64,000 nucleotides of DNA from Trichostrongylus colubriformis (taxonomy: Eukaryota > Nematoda > Chromadorea > Rhabditida > Trichostrongylidae): contig OZ022259.1 of NCBI GenBank assembly GCA_963978905.1, positions 27,567,994 through 27,631,993 on the forward strand, read 5' to 3'. Below are positions 35,693-48,224 of the stretch, one piece after another. A program made the position numbers and the translations under genes. Numbering within the stretch: position 1 is the stretch's first letter; every line of letters begins with the position of its first letter. The notes beneath the pieces were generated by a model. It did not search any database and was not told the DNA's origin. It was given only the letters and a program-made list of their open reading frames with translations.

Positions 35693-35870
35693 TTAAGGCC
35701 ACGTTCATACTTTGTTCAGGCAGGGCGTGGCTGCTTCACATTCAGCGAGACAGTGGTGAAGGGGAGGTGCACAGAAGACGCAGGCAACGAGACAGGGTGG
35801 CACAGGCGGGGACGCAGAGACACGCAGCCGCGCCCTGCCGTCGGCACTGTAAAGTATGAGCGAGGCCTAA
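35693..35870. mobile_element. fold-back MITE, same core family
   Basis: Ends TTAAGGCCACGTTCATACTT and AAAGTATGAGCGAGGCCTAA form an imperfect TIR. Inside are GGCAGGGCGTGGCTGC and its inverted partner GCAGCCGCGCCCTGCC. Related to 22914-23044. Non-coding. Confidence 0.78.
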
Positions 35871-36541
35871 TACGCTCAAACGCTAGCCCAACTTGATCTC
35901 GCGCATCAAACTTCTTAGAAATTATCGCTTCGGACCAATATCTCAATTAGAGTCACTCCGATCTCCCATGTATATCGTGTTTAGGCAATGTATTCACAAT
36001 TGAGATTCTCCACTGCTGCATGCGATGAACAAACAAATATGTAAATAAATAGCAATCCATTCTGCTTTAACGAAAACGTGATGGTCGTTCAGAGTTACTT
36101 AGCATTCAGCAACAACAAAATGAAATTGATTTCTTTCAGGGAAAAGTGAAGCAGTCCCGCCATTTGCGGACATAATCGACGTCGTGGCATTGGGCAGAAG
36201 CAGTCACATGTTGAAACGTCGAAGCGTCGCCGTCGACGACCGTCAGTGACCTGACATCGTCCCGTCGTTCTCATAGAAGGGTAGATGTTTCATTTGCTTA
36301 TTTTGGTAACTTATCAATAGCGAAGTAACGTTGGTGTGAGGCCTGCATTTTTTTATTCCGCGATCATGCAACTTTGATATGTTGGGTAATTGCATTCATG
36401 CTAAGCTGCCATCAATTGCATGGACTGACCACGGCGTTTTTAATGAATGGCTCACGTGGAAAATTTCAAATTCAAGTGACACGTGAAAGAACAACATCTG
36501 TGCAGGGTACGCGCATGCCGTGGCACCGTGATCGTAGATAT
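35871..36541. other. no recognised gene
   Basis: No supported gene or repeat in this interval. Confidence 0.4.
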
Positions 36542-36542
36542 A

Positions 36543-37280
36543 CAGGGCGTGCCAAAAAAAGTAATTTTGTCACCTCCACTTTCACCCCACCTTATTCGAA
36601 CTACAGCAAATTCTGTTGAGGTATTTACATCCCCAGGTTCAAGAGCAGACCTCACTCTATCACTATACTCCGTGGCAGCCTTCTGCACGAGCAGGAACGG
36701 GAGCGAGGAAAGAGTGAACAAGATGTGTCACCTCAACTGGGCAAAATCCAAAATTTCGTTGCCCTCGTTCACAACCTTGCCGAGGTCCGTTCACTCTGGG
36801 TACCTGAGGGGATTCACGCTGGGTGTGGTTCTTGAAAATTCCATTTTTTTCGGGTTCCCAGCGCCCTTCGTTTCCAAGAGCCAAAAGGTGCCCCTACCAC
36901 TGAAACCCCTCCGGAGGCGGATTTGGGCATGAAAATGAAACTTCGGATCATAGCAGCCTTATCCAAGCAGCAGGGGCTCTGTGACTTCCATGAACGAAGG
37001 GCCGATCTTTAGGAAGCTCCCCGCAAGAGACCTACTATGGAACACAGCTTCACTGTTTTGAGGGGACCTTGATACCGTGGGTGCTCTGAAGCCCGACTGC
37101 GCTGCTTGAGAGTTCCATATTTTTATGAAAATGAAAGCAGTGAATCTCAGCTTGTTCCTGCTTTTAGAGGAACATTTCGGGGATATTTTGCCCCAATACT
37201 TTCATTTCTTTCGTTTCCCTATGTTTTGTATAATTGAAAGATGTGAGCCGTGGGCAAAATTACTTTTTTTGGCACCCCTG
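36543..37280. mobile_element. ~740 bp TIR element, copy 2 (uninterrupted)
   Basis: Starts CAGGGCGTGCCAAAAAAAGT and ends TTTTTTTGGCACCCCTG. TA is present at 36541-36542 and 37281-37282. It serves as the empty-site reference for the retroelement insertion in copy 1. Open frames inside are not conserved between copies. Confidence 0.93.
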
Positions 37281-37282
37281 TA

Positions 37283-38436
37283 GTTCGTGGGCTATAGAAT
37301 AACATGCAAGTGACCGCGGCAGTGATTCTCCGCCCACAATGGAAGTTGTGGGTGCTCAGGTTGGGTATGATTTGAGTGTGTGGACCGACGAACAGTTGTT
37401 GACAATGTAGCTTATTTTGCGGTGAAAGGCGCCCTTGGAGCACCTTCAGAGATTTTCAGAAAGCTTTCTGGAATCACGCCTCCCAGTGATTATATCACGA
37501 CGTGTGCTACGCATACCAGCACACGTCGCAGATCAGCATAATCCCAATCGATATTTCGTAAAATGGCGTGCTTCAGTAGTCAAAACCAATTGGTGTAGTT
37601 GATTTCGGATCTCATTTCTTAGTTTTTGGCTATCTCTTTTCCCCTTCTTTCCACTGACGCATTCTTAGCGCCTCCGCCTTTAGTTACAACGCTCGACCAA
37701 ATAAGCTCACCCACGGTCTTCAAGAAAGTTTAGGGTCGTAACTTTCTCCTCCATGCATATACAAATTCGCTTTTAAGACCAACGTATATGTGTAAATGTC
37801 TCAAAACAAACATTGAAAATTAACTGGCTACACAATTTTGCTTTTATCGGCATAATGCCTTGTTATTTAGCGCAATTGGCGAAAGAATGGGCGCAAGCCT
37901 CACCTCTCCCATACCTCATCGACCTCCTACATCGGTATGTCTCAGAAGATTGAGAGCCCATACAAGACTGGATCTAGATCATTTCGCTTTTTAAGGTCTG
38001 CAATCACTTATTTTCACCACCGGATGCGCCAATTTTCGTACCAAAACGTCAGTCTGTCCTAGTACAAGGGTGGCACTGGAGCAAGAAGAACATACAACCG
38101 GTCGCTAAGAAATCAATGGGAAAAGGAACAGGTGCGTTGGGAATAAACGGTTCTTCTAACATGACAAATAAAGATAATGAGGTGAGACGCAGTGAAACCT
38201 TCAGCCACCGTTTCTTCAGTCTTTAGCTTATCTGGGTGAATGTGCGAGGAATATACTAAACGGGTATTGGGAGCGTTGAAGCTGCTCGTAGCAGCCTTCT
38301 ACTAAAGTGAAAGGGTGTTGAGGCCACACGACAAAAACACATCACGCATGCGAAACCGTAAAATGAGGATCGCTTTTTCGCAACACTCAAGCTTCATTCG
38401 ACTGGAGCCATACCCTTGTGAGCTTTAAAGAAATGG
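37283..38436. other. no recognised gene
   Basis: Only a 10 bp hairpin (GACGTGTGCT/AGCACACGTC, 37499-37527) stands out. Confidence 0.4.
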
Positions 38437-38438
38437 TG

Positions 38439-39383
38439 CACGGAAAATGGACTTCTCTGTTACCCATACATTTATGCTCTATATGGTTAATAAGGAAGCA
38501 TGGAAAGTTTAACGCGAAAAGGTGAGTATCCGGCTGAGATACAGCTACCAAAGTGGTGGACGAGAGAGCGAGGCCTTACAACTAGAAGAAATGCCCGCCC
38601 CGCCGTCCCGCGGTGGGAAACGAAGAGTGGGAGTTCACTTGGTTCCTGTTTCCAGTATGCGTCTCCGACCGCGGCGGCATTTCCTCCGAGGTCCCTCCCC
38701 CTCAGTCATCCTTTTGAGGAGCTTTATTTTATGGATAGGAGGATTCTCACTTTTTCGTGGTAAAGACAGTGCTAGGGTAATGTTGGTGACAAGAAATCCC
38801 AAATGGAGTCATTTAGTGAAAACTACGGGTCTGAAAGGCCTATGCATGGCAAATCTCCCGCGAAAGGCGCCCTTTTGAGCTGTGGCGGAGGCAGCCTCGT
38901 CAGGACAAGCCGCCTTGGTTTAGAACAGCCCGCCTCCAGGCGACGTGATCAGTGGTTGCTCCCCGTGAGGTTGGTCAAGGAAATCGACAGGATTGAAAGT
39001 ATCCCAGCGCGCTTTCTCACTTTTAGCTTGAAGCTCATCACATGAAAATAGATGCTCTCGCATTTCCGAACATCCTTTCATGTTTACGTGCCAATGGAAA
39101 TGATATTGCCAATGGAAAACCTATGCGGACTACCTGCCTCTTTACGAAAAGGTCGTCTGCGCCTAAAACCAACGGTGGGAAGGGGTCCTATTTTTCGGGT
39201 TTTTTGCCATTTCCATCCGTTTTTTCTCCACTCTCCTGTTACTAGACCTCTCGGCTTTCATATTCACTACTTCTTTTACTTTTCGTCCGAATTTCCCCTA
39301 TAGCTGCCTTCAAACTTTGCATGCGGCCCTTATTAAGCAAATGCAGCATAAATGCATGGTGACAAAGAAACTCATTTTCCGTG
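38439..39383. mobile_element. dispersed TIR element, copy d (near full length)
   Basis: About 945 bp with TIRs of about 75 bp: left CACGGAAAATGG ACTTCTCTGTTACCCAT and onward to GCATGGAAAGTTT; right the inverted AAACTTTGCATGCGGCCC to GAAACTCATTTTCCGTG. The interior has no transposase. It is the reference for copies a-c in the window. Superfamily is not identified: no clear target duplication is readable. Confidence 0.78.
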
Positions 39384-39485
39384 CTGATCCCAAGAGGTGG
39401 CCTCCCTGATTCCAGTGGCGTCATTAGCAGTACGGGGGCAAAAATGTGGCCAGGTTGAGTAATGTTTTACGAATAGAACGTGGTT

Positions 39486-39493
39486 ATTTCCAG
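39486..39493 (+). promoter_or_regulatory. probable spliced-leader acceptor of cdka-1
   Basis: TATTTCCAG lies 29 bp before the ATG of the CDK5 activator gene, with no upstream in-frame coding. A spliced-leader or 5' UTR acceptor is the likely role. Confidence 0.5.
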
Positions 39494-39522
39494 AGCATAT
39501 AGGATCGCGCTCGACGGACAGC

Positions 39523-42500
39523 ATGGCATCCTATCGTACCCAACGAGATTTGCCCTATTCGCAGATCCCAATCACTCTCGACAATAATCAGAACTATAAG
39601 AGGTATGCTCCACTCCTAATAACTATGTATATCCCTGAACGTGGGGATTACCCTTTCCAGATACGAACCCGAAACCACGGTGATTCCAAATTTCTACAGC
39701 ATACGCGAGGAGATTAAGCGAGAGCTACGTCTGAATAAGCAGGACTTTGTGAACAACAACCTTGTGAGTCCTGAAGGACCTCCAGCACGAACACCTCTCA
39801 GTCCTACACATACGAGGTTCGTAGTGTCATAGTTCATTTCATGTCTACTACAGTAATCAGTGGTGTGCAGGGCTAGCGCACCCGCTGGTGGCACTATTAC
39901 GCGGAAGCTCATCAGCAACGGGGCCGCGCAGCACTCAGACAGCACAGACGAGAAGAGATGCACGAAAACCTCACTTGACATCAATGTGAGTCTGTATTCG
40001 TTTCGTTTTCGGCACGGATAGTTGGGAAAGGAGGAATTCAGATCTTTTTTGATAATTCGCCAGTTTAATCTTTGGCTTCTAATAAGCTTTGGTGAATAAA
40101 CTTTGGTGAATAGCTTCGGTTAATAAAGTCGGAAGAAAATTTCACGGGTCTTGAAGGCAGCGGTAGGGTAATTACTCGTATCACTAATTCGAATATTCGA
40201 TATTGATAGGTGGACGTTTTTATTACAACAGAACCGACACGTCAAACACCACGTAATCTAAATCGTATTTTCAATCGACACAGCTTCAACACGATAAGAT
40301 AATTAACATTCTGATATCATGCTCATTACTCTACACCACAGTCATTCATCGGCAAAGTCAACACTAGGGGGGCAGGCTGGGATAAAAAAGGAGGTGGAGG
40401 CCAAGAAGGACGGCTCTCTTAGCTTAGGAGCGCGCTGAACACAGAAAATTCTCCTTAGAAAGTTTCCATAAGACGTTAGCTTTTGTGTGAGTGAGTCACT
40501 TTAGAAAATCCTCACTATTCTCATCACCCCTACCACTCTGTTCAAGCACCGAAACGGATCTGCGTGATTCTAAGGTGATCTACGGTATGCTTTTATAGGT
40601 TGCCTGGCTGATATAATGAGCTACTAGATTAATCGATCAAAGCCGCTTTAGGCTTCTTTCCTCCATCTTTGACTGAGTAGCAACTTCTCACCAGTCTTCA
40701 GATATCCTTGACCCCATGCACGCCCACACTGATGCGTCGATGCTTAAAGAGGAGACCAATTTTTGGCGTACGAATCGAGGCTACAAAGTGTTCATATCCA
40801 CAAAATGCTTCCCCGACAGCGACCATTATGACAGTTGTACGGCTCGCGCGAATTTGAATGTGCTATGATATTTCAGTCTACTTTAGTCCCATGGTTTTTT
40901 GATGAAGACGGGAACATGAATTCCGTATGCGATTCTTTTGTGAGGTCGCCTAAGGAAATATCTCCTTTGGAGGCAGAAATTTCTCTTTTGTGAGCGGTAA
41001 AGGTAAGAGGCTCCAATGCGAATTCCAATTTAATGGAACAATTTCAAGTTCCCAGATTGATCATGAGCCATCTTTTTTGGTTCGCGCTATCTCTATCTTT
41101 CATTTTGTTTGTGAGTTTCAATTCTAGTAGATTTCCTCACTGGTATCACCTTGTTCCCTTATTTCCTGGATTGTGCTTTCTTGTATAGAGCTGGTCCTTG
41201 AAATCTGAGCAGGCGAAAGAAAGTCGCCAACGATAACTTGAGATGCGAGTGCGTGGCTGGAAACCGCGATTGATAGCCCATCAGAAAAACTTATCAACCG
41301 ATGTGGCTTCTACCTTTGTGGACTGAATAGTGAACGCGTGAGTGCTTGAGCACCTATACCCCATCAGCACTGCTTCTCTTAGGCATCCATACTTCCCGGT
41401 GCGATTGCTGCAGCAAAGCTTTTTTTTTACAGATTACATATAAATGCAATTTGAATGATTCCGAGAGAAGGGTGCCACAACAATATTAGGGGCTGAACTC
41501 GATTTTGGTCAGCTCATAAAAGACCTAGGCTAAGAAGTGTATGTTTGCTAAGAACTGGTCGGTGGACAGATCGGACACTAACGGCAAAATTCGCCACTCT
41601 TCACGTATGTTTGGTGAATTGTTTGAAGCGCTCAGTCAATGAGAGGCTCGGAATTGCATCATCGATATCCAATTTCTTTGCTATTTGCCATGGAGATAAT
41701 CATCTGAGGCTCTTTGACTACAGTGGATGCTCGCAGAGATCAGGCCCCGTCGTACTTGAGCTATCATTGCTGGTTGGAACGATTCAAAGGTAATGGTATC
41801 GAATATACGAAGAGCAATTCCACGGTCCATTAAGGGAAATTTCGGACCAGTGAACTGCAAGCACCACTCGGGAGTTGGAAGTACTAATCTGAATGCCACA
41901 CACCGATTTCATGCAGTTGAAAAGATCTGAAACTAAGAAAAATGGTTGCCACATTAATTGTTCTCATTGTCAGTCCCAGTCAAAGTTTTTTTACTTGCAA
42001 GGCGAAGGTGAGAAAATTCTGTAGTGTGCAAGAATGAAGCAAATGTGGATCTAGTGTAGCAATTTCACCACACACAAGAATTACTGGTAGAACCAGGGCA
42101 AAACCGCATTCAAAGGGGAGTGGTCGTGGGGGAGGGCGCGGGGGGGGGGCAGAGGAGAGGTATCGATGATGTCTGCTGACACTAATGAGCAAATCAAAAA
42201 GAGAATTCGAGCGAAAAAGGTCAGCAACACTGAATGACGTCCATTCACTCGCATAAAGGCTTTCAGCAGTAGGATGCAAAAATTGTTAATAGAAGCATAC
42301 TCGCAGCTCACATAGAAATCACTTCACCTACCATCGCAATCAACAGACGCAACGTTTCTAAAAACGGTCTGCTCAGATCGCTGTAGCACGAACTGAATGA
42401 TGCACTGGTTGCTAGCACGACCCAGTCTGAAAAGCGAAAATAGGGTGGTGATTTTAGCGCTCCGATGATGGCACAGTTTAAATTTAAGTTCAGCACCTTA

Positions 42501-44984
42501 GTGATGCTGGAACTATAAACATGAACGTGTGTGGGTACAATTTTTTCAATTTATCTGCTGATTCTTGATCGCGCCGTTATTAACACAAAATCGATTGCGA
42601 AACAAATTTTACAGATTTCTCCAATACTCCAATTGTTTAGCTCAGTGCTTGGTTTTCTCATTCTCGTCAATTTCACTTTATCTAAATTCCTATTCAGTCG
42701 GCTCGACGACGTACTGTAATCCAGGCGTCAACATCAGAATTACTGCGAGGTCTTGGTCAATTCATCGCCCAGAACAGTCATATCGCTGCTTTTGAACCGG
42801 CTCATCTCGTCATGTGGTTGCGCACCGTCGATCGTGCCCTTCTTCTTCAGGTGAGCAATCGAATACTGGCAACGCGGTACACACGTTTTTTCATGGCTGT
42901 GGAAAAGGAAAGCGTAGTAGGGTGAGGTTGTATTCAGTCTCAGCGACCATCGCCGCGATCGTTCGCCGACTATGAATGCTGCCTTGCAGGATAAAATAGT
43001 CTGAGAATCAATATCCTATCGCTTTTCCTCGCTTACGAAAAGGATATGGGGAAGCTGAAAGGGCATTTATATCCGGAAATCGAATGCGCCACAGCACGGA
43101 CTGAGTCTGTTCCACAATAGTGCACTCGGATGTGTATGGATAGGCTTCTACATCACGGCAAGCGGCTTGCGGCGCCATGAGTGCGAGCTTAGGTTGACAT
43201 ATATTATCAGTTGGTGTTAAAGTAGTTAATGTGTCGTGTGCCTGAGAAAGCTGCACTCGCTTTGGGACCTACCGCATGTGCCGCCTTCAGGTCCCACGCA
43301 TCGCGCGTACGCTGCCTTGCGAAATCCTCCTCTAGCGATATACCTAGGCACACCATTTTATTGATCGCGGTGGGCGCGGGCACAACTAGTGACTTTGAAT
43401 GCTGAATAATAGTGGGTCGATATAAACAAAATCATCCCACGGATAAAGGAAGACATCATGATGTACCACTTCCAGGGATGGCAGGACGTCGCGTTTATCA
43501 ATCCAGCAAACTTAGTGTTTGTTTTTCTAATTATCAGGGAAGTAATTCCAGGTAAGTTGGCGTCATAGCTCTCCACTTTCGGTGTGAAGCCGTACTTTTC
43601 CAGATGAGGAATCTATCCACACCGTGGATGACTTGCATGCCTGGGTGCTTACATGTCTCTACATCAGCTATTCCTATATGGGCAATGAGATCTCGTATCC
43701 ACTGAAGCCGTTCCTCATCGAACTCGTGAGTTTAGACACCGCGGACAGGCATACTCACATACTTACATATCGACATACGAACAAACTGACGCACAAACTT
43801 ACTGATTCTATAATAGAATTCCTTGAAATGCTGGCTATCTTCGGTAAAGTATTATGCTTTACTGGTGCGTAAAAAGCCCCCCAACAGTGCTTCTTGACGC
43901 GCGAGATACAACTCGTAACAAGGAAATGCTAGTACATACAGGGGATGCCAAAAAAAAGTAATTTTGTCTCGTCCACTTTCACCCCACTTTAGTCGAACTA
44001 CAGCAAATTCTGTTGAGGTATTCACATCCCCAGATTCAAGAGCAGACCTCACTCAATTACCATACTCTGTGGCAGCCTTCTGCACGAGGCAGGAACGGGA
44101 GCGAGGAAAGAGTGAGCAAGATGTGTCACCTCAAGTGGGCAAAATCCTAAATTTCGTCGCCCTCGTTCACAACCTTGCTGAGGTCCGTTCACTCAGGGTA
44201 CCTAAAGGGATTCATACTTTGTGGTGTTCTTTAGGATCCTGTTTTTTCCGGGCTCCCAGCGCCCTTCGTTTCCAAGAGCCAAAACGTGCACTTACCACTG
44301 AAACCCCTCCGGAGGCGGATTTGGGCATGAAAATGATACTTCGGATCATAGCAGCCTTGTCCAAGCAGCAGGGGCTCTGTGACTTCCATGAACCGAAGGG
44401 CCAATCCTTAGGAAGCTTCCCACAAAGACCTACCATGGAACCCGGCTCCACTGTTTTAAGGGGACCTTGATACCGTGGGTGCTCTGAAGCCCTACTGCGC
44501 TGCTTGAGGGTTCCATATTTTTATGAAAATGAAAGTAGTGAGTCTTAACTTGTTCCTGCTTTTAGAGGAACATTTCGGGGATATTTTGCCCCAATACTTT
44601 CATCTCTTTCGTTTCCCTATGTTTTTTATAATTGGGAGATGTGAGCCGTGGGCAAAATTACTTTTTTTGGCACCCCCTGTATTTCATGACTGCGTGTAGA
44701 CCAGAAAGCATGGAGCGCGTGACAGATAGAGCTTGTTGATTTCCACCCGGGCGTGCTTGATGTATCCAATTCAATGGCTCTTTCATATTTTGGTCTGTAT
44801 TAAATGAAATTTGCTGTTTCATGACCGTCGATTATAAACACATTCATAGGATCGTGATAAGTTCTGGGGACGATGTGTGACTATTGTGACGAATCACAGC
44901 GAAGATATGCTCCGACTGAACTCGTCGTCAGCTTTCTTCACCGAAGTGTTCAGCGAACTAAAAACTTATTCGATGGATTTTTGA
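39523..44984 (+). CDS. cdka-1: CDK5 activator (p35/p39 family), 7-8 exons
   Basis: Regulatory subunit that binds and activates the cyclin-dependent kinase CDK5 in neurons; cyclin-like fold, no sequence cyclin box. Exons: 39523-39602, 39661-39816, 39871-39985, a candidate 40877-40939, 42698-42850, 43476-43551, 43604-43725 and 44850-44984. All have GT/AG borders and matching phases. Length is 278 aa, or 299 with the candidate exon; human p35 is 307 aa. The C-terminal activator domain is unmistakable: [70 protein letters not shown] and [10 protein letters not shown]. The N-terminus starts [14 protein letters not shown] and lacks Gly2, so the N-myristoylation signal of vertebrate p35 is absent from this start. 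Residues about 60-117 are Ser/Pro/Thr-rich and variable in the family. The donor of exon 2 (GAG|GTTCGT) is non-ideal; an in-frame GTGAGT at 39764 gives no continuing frame. The last intron hosts a 741 bp TIR element. Confidence 0.93.
43939..44679. mobile_element. ~740 bp TIR element, copy 3, in cdka-1 intron
   Basis: Starts CAGGGGATGCCAAAAAAAAG and ends TTTTTGGCACCCCCTG. TA flanks at 43937-43938 and 44680-44681. It sits in the last intron of the CDK5 activator gene, in sense with copies 1 and 2, and leaves both splice sites intact. Confidence 0.93.
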
Positions 44985-46968
44985 CGAAGTCTTAGCATGC
45001 CGTCTCTGCGATCGCCGTTGCGTCGAAATCCCTCACGCCTGTTACAAGTGTAGAGGCCTGATCGTGAATTATTCCTTGTGCATTACTTTTCTGTTCACTG
45101 CTTGATCTCAATCGATTAATCATTCTGATAGTGATTACATTTCCGCTTCCATTTTACATGTGATCTCGCAAACTTGCCCTGACCTCTCGGTGATCTCTGC
45201 TTTGTAATTGGCACTCAGTAACCGTAGGGACTTTGTAAACAGATATCATTACTGTAGGTTACTCAATTTTCTAACAATTCAATTCACTACTAGTATCTTC
45301 TGCTGCATCATGACAGGATGCACGACGTTCCCGATGGCATGGTGGTCTTGATTGTATTAGTATACCTTTAACTGCGTGGTCGGTTGACGTCAAAACGGAC
45401 AAATGTTCGGCAGTAAGTTGATCGAGAACCTTGCTTGGATTTAATCAATTCTAGTAACATTATGTCCTACATTTCATCCTTTCCGCAAATTTTTCATGAC
45501 CCATGGTTAGTGAAACAGCGAATCTGTAAGAAAATCGAGGTTGATTTGAAATCACTGACTTAGCAAACAGAAATTAAGTATGAAAAGGAAAACTTGCTTT
45601 CTGTCATTCTGGCAGTGGAAAATGCGGTTCCTCCTTAGGATCATAATATGGATGAGTCTTGAAAATCATGTCGTTCAGCGTGATTTGGAAACCTTCACGA
45701 TTCTGTGGACGTTGTTCTTGAACAAATTACTGTCTTCAAAGCCGTATGTGTTGTCACTTTGCATTTGTATAGCTTTTTGCGGGTCCCTTACCCGAGCATT
45801 TGACTCTCCTCTTACCAGCAAGGAGTTTTCACTTCCCGTAGTACCATGGATGGGGACGATAGCGTCTCGAATGCTGATTACAATTACGAGAACTAAAGTT
45901 GCAAAATGCCGTTCTGAAGTGGGTAAGGAGGAGTCATGCTTGCGATGGCTAGTTGACCGGGGATATTGCTTGCTGTGTCTCATCAAAAGAGCTAATCGCG
46001 AATGCAAACCCCGTTCACTGTTTCTAAAGCAAGAATGCTACCACATAACCACGGCGATGGCTGTGCACCTACAGTAGCCTCGCTAATGCGTCACTTCTAC
46101 AAGGTACCCTCCTCCCGAGAGTCATCGCAATCAATCTTTGACCCCACGTAACTCGCTCCTGAGTGGCATTTTACAATTATGCTTCTCATAATTGTAAAAT
46201 GATTATCATTATCAGGATTGGAGACTCACTCGATCCACCTAGGTCCATTTCAAAGTTCCACGGGAGTGAATCCCTTTCCTGGTTAGTCGAACGTTGGCTT
46301 TGCTTCACGCAGCCCGACGTATCACCACGTACTTCGTGTTTCTTTGTTACACCTTCCGCTTCTTGCTCAAGCCTAACCATTGTCAGTAGATCATAGACAG
46401 ACTCCTCCTATTTTTAAGTCCTTTTGCAAGGAGATTCTATAGATTTCTATTCGTAAAAGGTGCTGAATTTGCTTTGATTTGTCTGTCCCATTTGCAAGCG
46501 TTCATCGTCGATTTTACAAGTTTTATGTATCACTTATCAACGTGAGATGGTAATGTTCTTCCCATTCCATTTCTATGCTTTTGTGAGCTAACGTTACCAA
46601 TCACCAAGTTGTGCCAATTTTGATATCATCGCCAAATGAACAACTTGTTCTTTAGTTTTTCTCCACACTGAAAAGAAGCATCAACTCAGCAGCAATAGCA
46701 ACAGACATCCTTGCGACACGCACGACTGCCACACGGGTGACGTTTGGAACACGCGGTCGGTAGGGTCACCGAAGCAGACAGTGACGGTGCCCATCCATTT
46801 AACGTGTACTCTGTAACAGTTTTTTATCAGAGATATTCTGAAAGCAAGTGGACCATTGTACGATTACTAAAATGAAGAGAGCGTGTGACATTTGCCTCTG
46901 AATTTCCTCTGATTTATGGAAGGAAATTGCCGACCATTCCTTTGTAGTAAAACTTATTTTATCTCAAG
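44985..46968. other. downstream of cdka-1, no recognised gene
   Basis: No AATAAA was found close behind the cdka-1 stop. A 165-codon open frame at 45580-46077 has no recognisable domain, and the opposite strand is also open; judged chance. A 15 bp perfect hairpin (CATTTTACAATTATG, 46167-46201) is present. Confidence 0.4.
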
Positions 46969-46970
46969 TA

Positions 46971-47104
46971 TTAGGTTGTCCCAAAAGTCTTGTAGTATTT
47001 TTTTCGATCATCACTTTTTATTTTTTTTTCGTCCAACAAATAACAATTAGGCAACAACGTATTGACCATTGTCATCGGCAACCCTCTGCCACTTTATAGT
47101 AAAA
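46971..47104 (-). pseudogene. mariner transposase, C-terminal piece plus TIR
   Basis: TA at 46969-46970 then the TIR TTAGGTTGTCCCAAAAGTCT. Reading leftwards on the minus strand from about 47101, the frame KWQRVADDNGQYVVA ends at a stop near 47055. This is the typical mariner C-terminus. The N-terminal and middle parts lie 6.5 kb away at 53627-54392 in the same orientation, so the element has been split. Confidence 0.88.
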
Positions 47105-47660
47105 CCAGTCGGGTTGGCCGGCTGACGCCGGCCAACCCTCCTGGACTCGGATTGGCCGGCTTCGCCGGCCAATCCTCGTAGGGGCGGCTTCGCCGCCCCG
47201 GCAGGGTGGCTTCGGGGCTTTCTGTTTTGTAGCGAGGAGCGACTCTCGGCTCGCCGCTGGCGCGGCGAGCCGACTTTCGCATGCGCGCTTCGCGCGCATT
47301 GCAGCAGGAATAGGCCCTGTGTATAGGGAGCGCACATAGCAGCAGGGAACGGATAATATGCGGCTTGTACATATTGTGAGCAAACCTCCAACGATCATCG
47401 GCTTTGGTTGAAACTAAGAGACACCACACCCATCTGTAACCTCTTCCCCACTGAAGGCAAAACCCCTTAAAAGAAAGGCAGGATTCGATCCGAACACAAA
47501 AATAGAATTGAAGCACTTAGTAGTACCAAAGTAAGGAAGATGGATCGAAACGGTCAAAAAATCCAAGAAAGAAGACCCCCTTCCCATCGTTGATCCAAGT
47601 GTGTAAGGCACAATCGCAAAGGTGCGGCCACGCTAAAAGGAGCGGCAGCAGTTGGAGGTG
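47105..47660. repeat. GC-rich head with five perfect hairpins
   Basis: Within 189 bp five perfect stem-loops follow one another: 47111-47138 (12 bp stem, loop TGAC), 47150-47174 (11 bp, TTC), 47181-47199 (8 bp, TTC), 47247-47272 (11 bp, TGGC) and 47281-47299 (8 bp, TTC). The following ~360 bp, ending in GAAGACCCCCTTCCCATCG, is unstructured but conserved with copy II. Open frames across it on the minus strand reflect the GC richness and are not gene candidates. Confidence 0.9.
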
Positions 47661-48224
47661 TCTCATCGTGAGCGCTGAGGCGCTCCGTAGTAGTTGACTT
47701 TTGAGGATTAAAAGTTTGGAGAGGACGTGCATGTATCAGTTCTATAAGAAACATTGACCTTAACTGATTGCCGAGAGATACATCTGATAATAACACACCA
47801 CTCCCTAATGGTAACCGAGAACAAACAGTCACTTTTTGAGTGTGGTACCATTATTGCAATTATGGCCGGGCTAGGCTTAGAACTTATGTACTCTATATAC
47901 AGGGGGTTGACGTGTACAGAGTACATAATTTGGTGGGTTGACTCCTACCCAATCCTAACCTGCCCGACCTCCACACACCCGTACCTAATATGCTTCTTGT
48001 GTGCTCCCTACATTTTGGTCTGTCCCTATCCAGTTCTTACTCGCACGACCTGCGCAGTCCCATTCCTGACCTTCCCAATTTTTGCAACCCAAGCGAGGGT
48101 TTATAAATTTGAAAACCCATCGGTTTTGGTGCAGGCCCCGCCCATAGTGGGCGGAGCTAAGCTTAAAACTTATATGCTCCGTACGCATGACCCCTACCCA
48201 ATCCTAACCTGCGCGACCTCCACA

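Noticed and set aside
36483..36932. 149-codon frame inside the ~740 bp TIR element (similar frames in the other copies)
   Set aside because: The frame is broken differently in each copy and shows no transposase motif; non-coding MITE.
45580..46077. 165-codon open frame behind the CDK5 activator
   Set aside because: The opposite strand is open too, no domain, no upstream acceptor and no splice continuation.
47047..47516. Overlapping minus-strand frames of 108-140 codons
   Set aside because: They run across the GC hairpins, where stops are rare. Only the KWQRVADDNGQYVVA end is real, as the mariner C-terminus.
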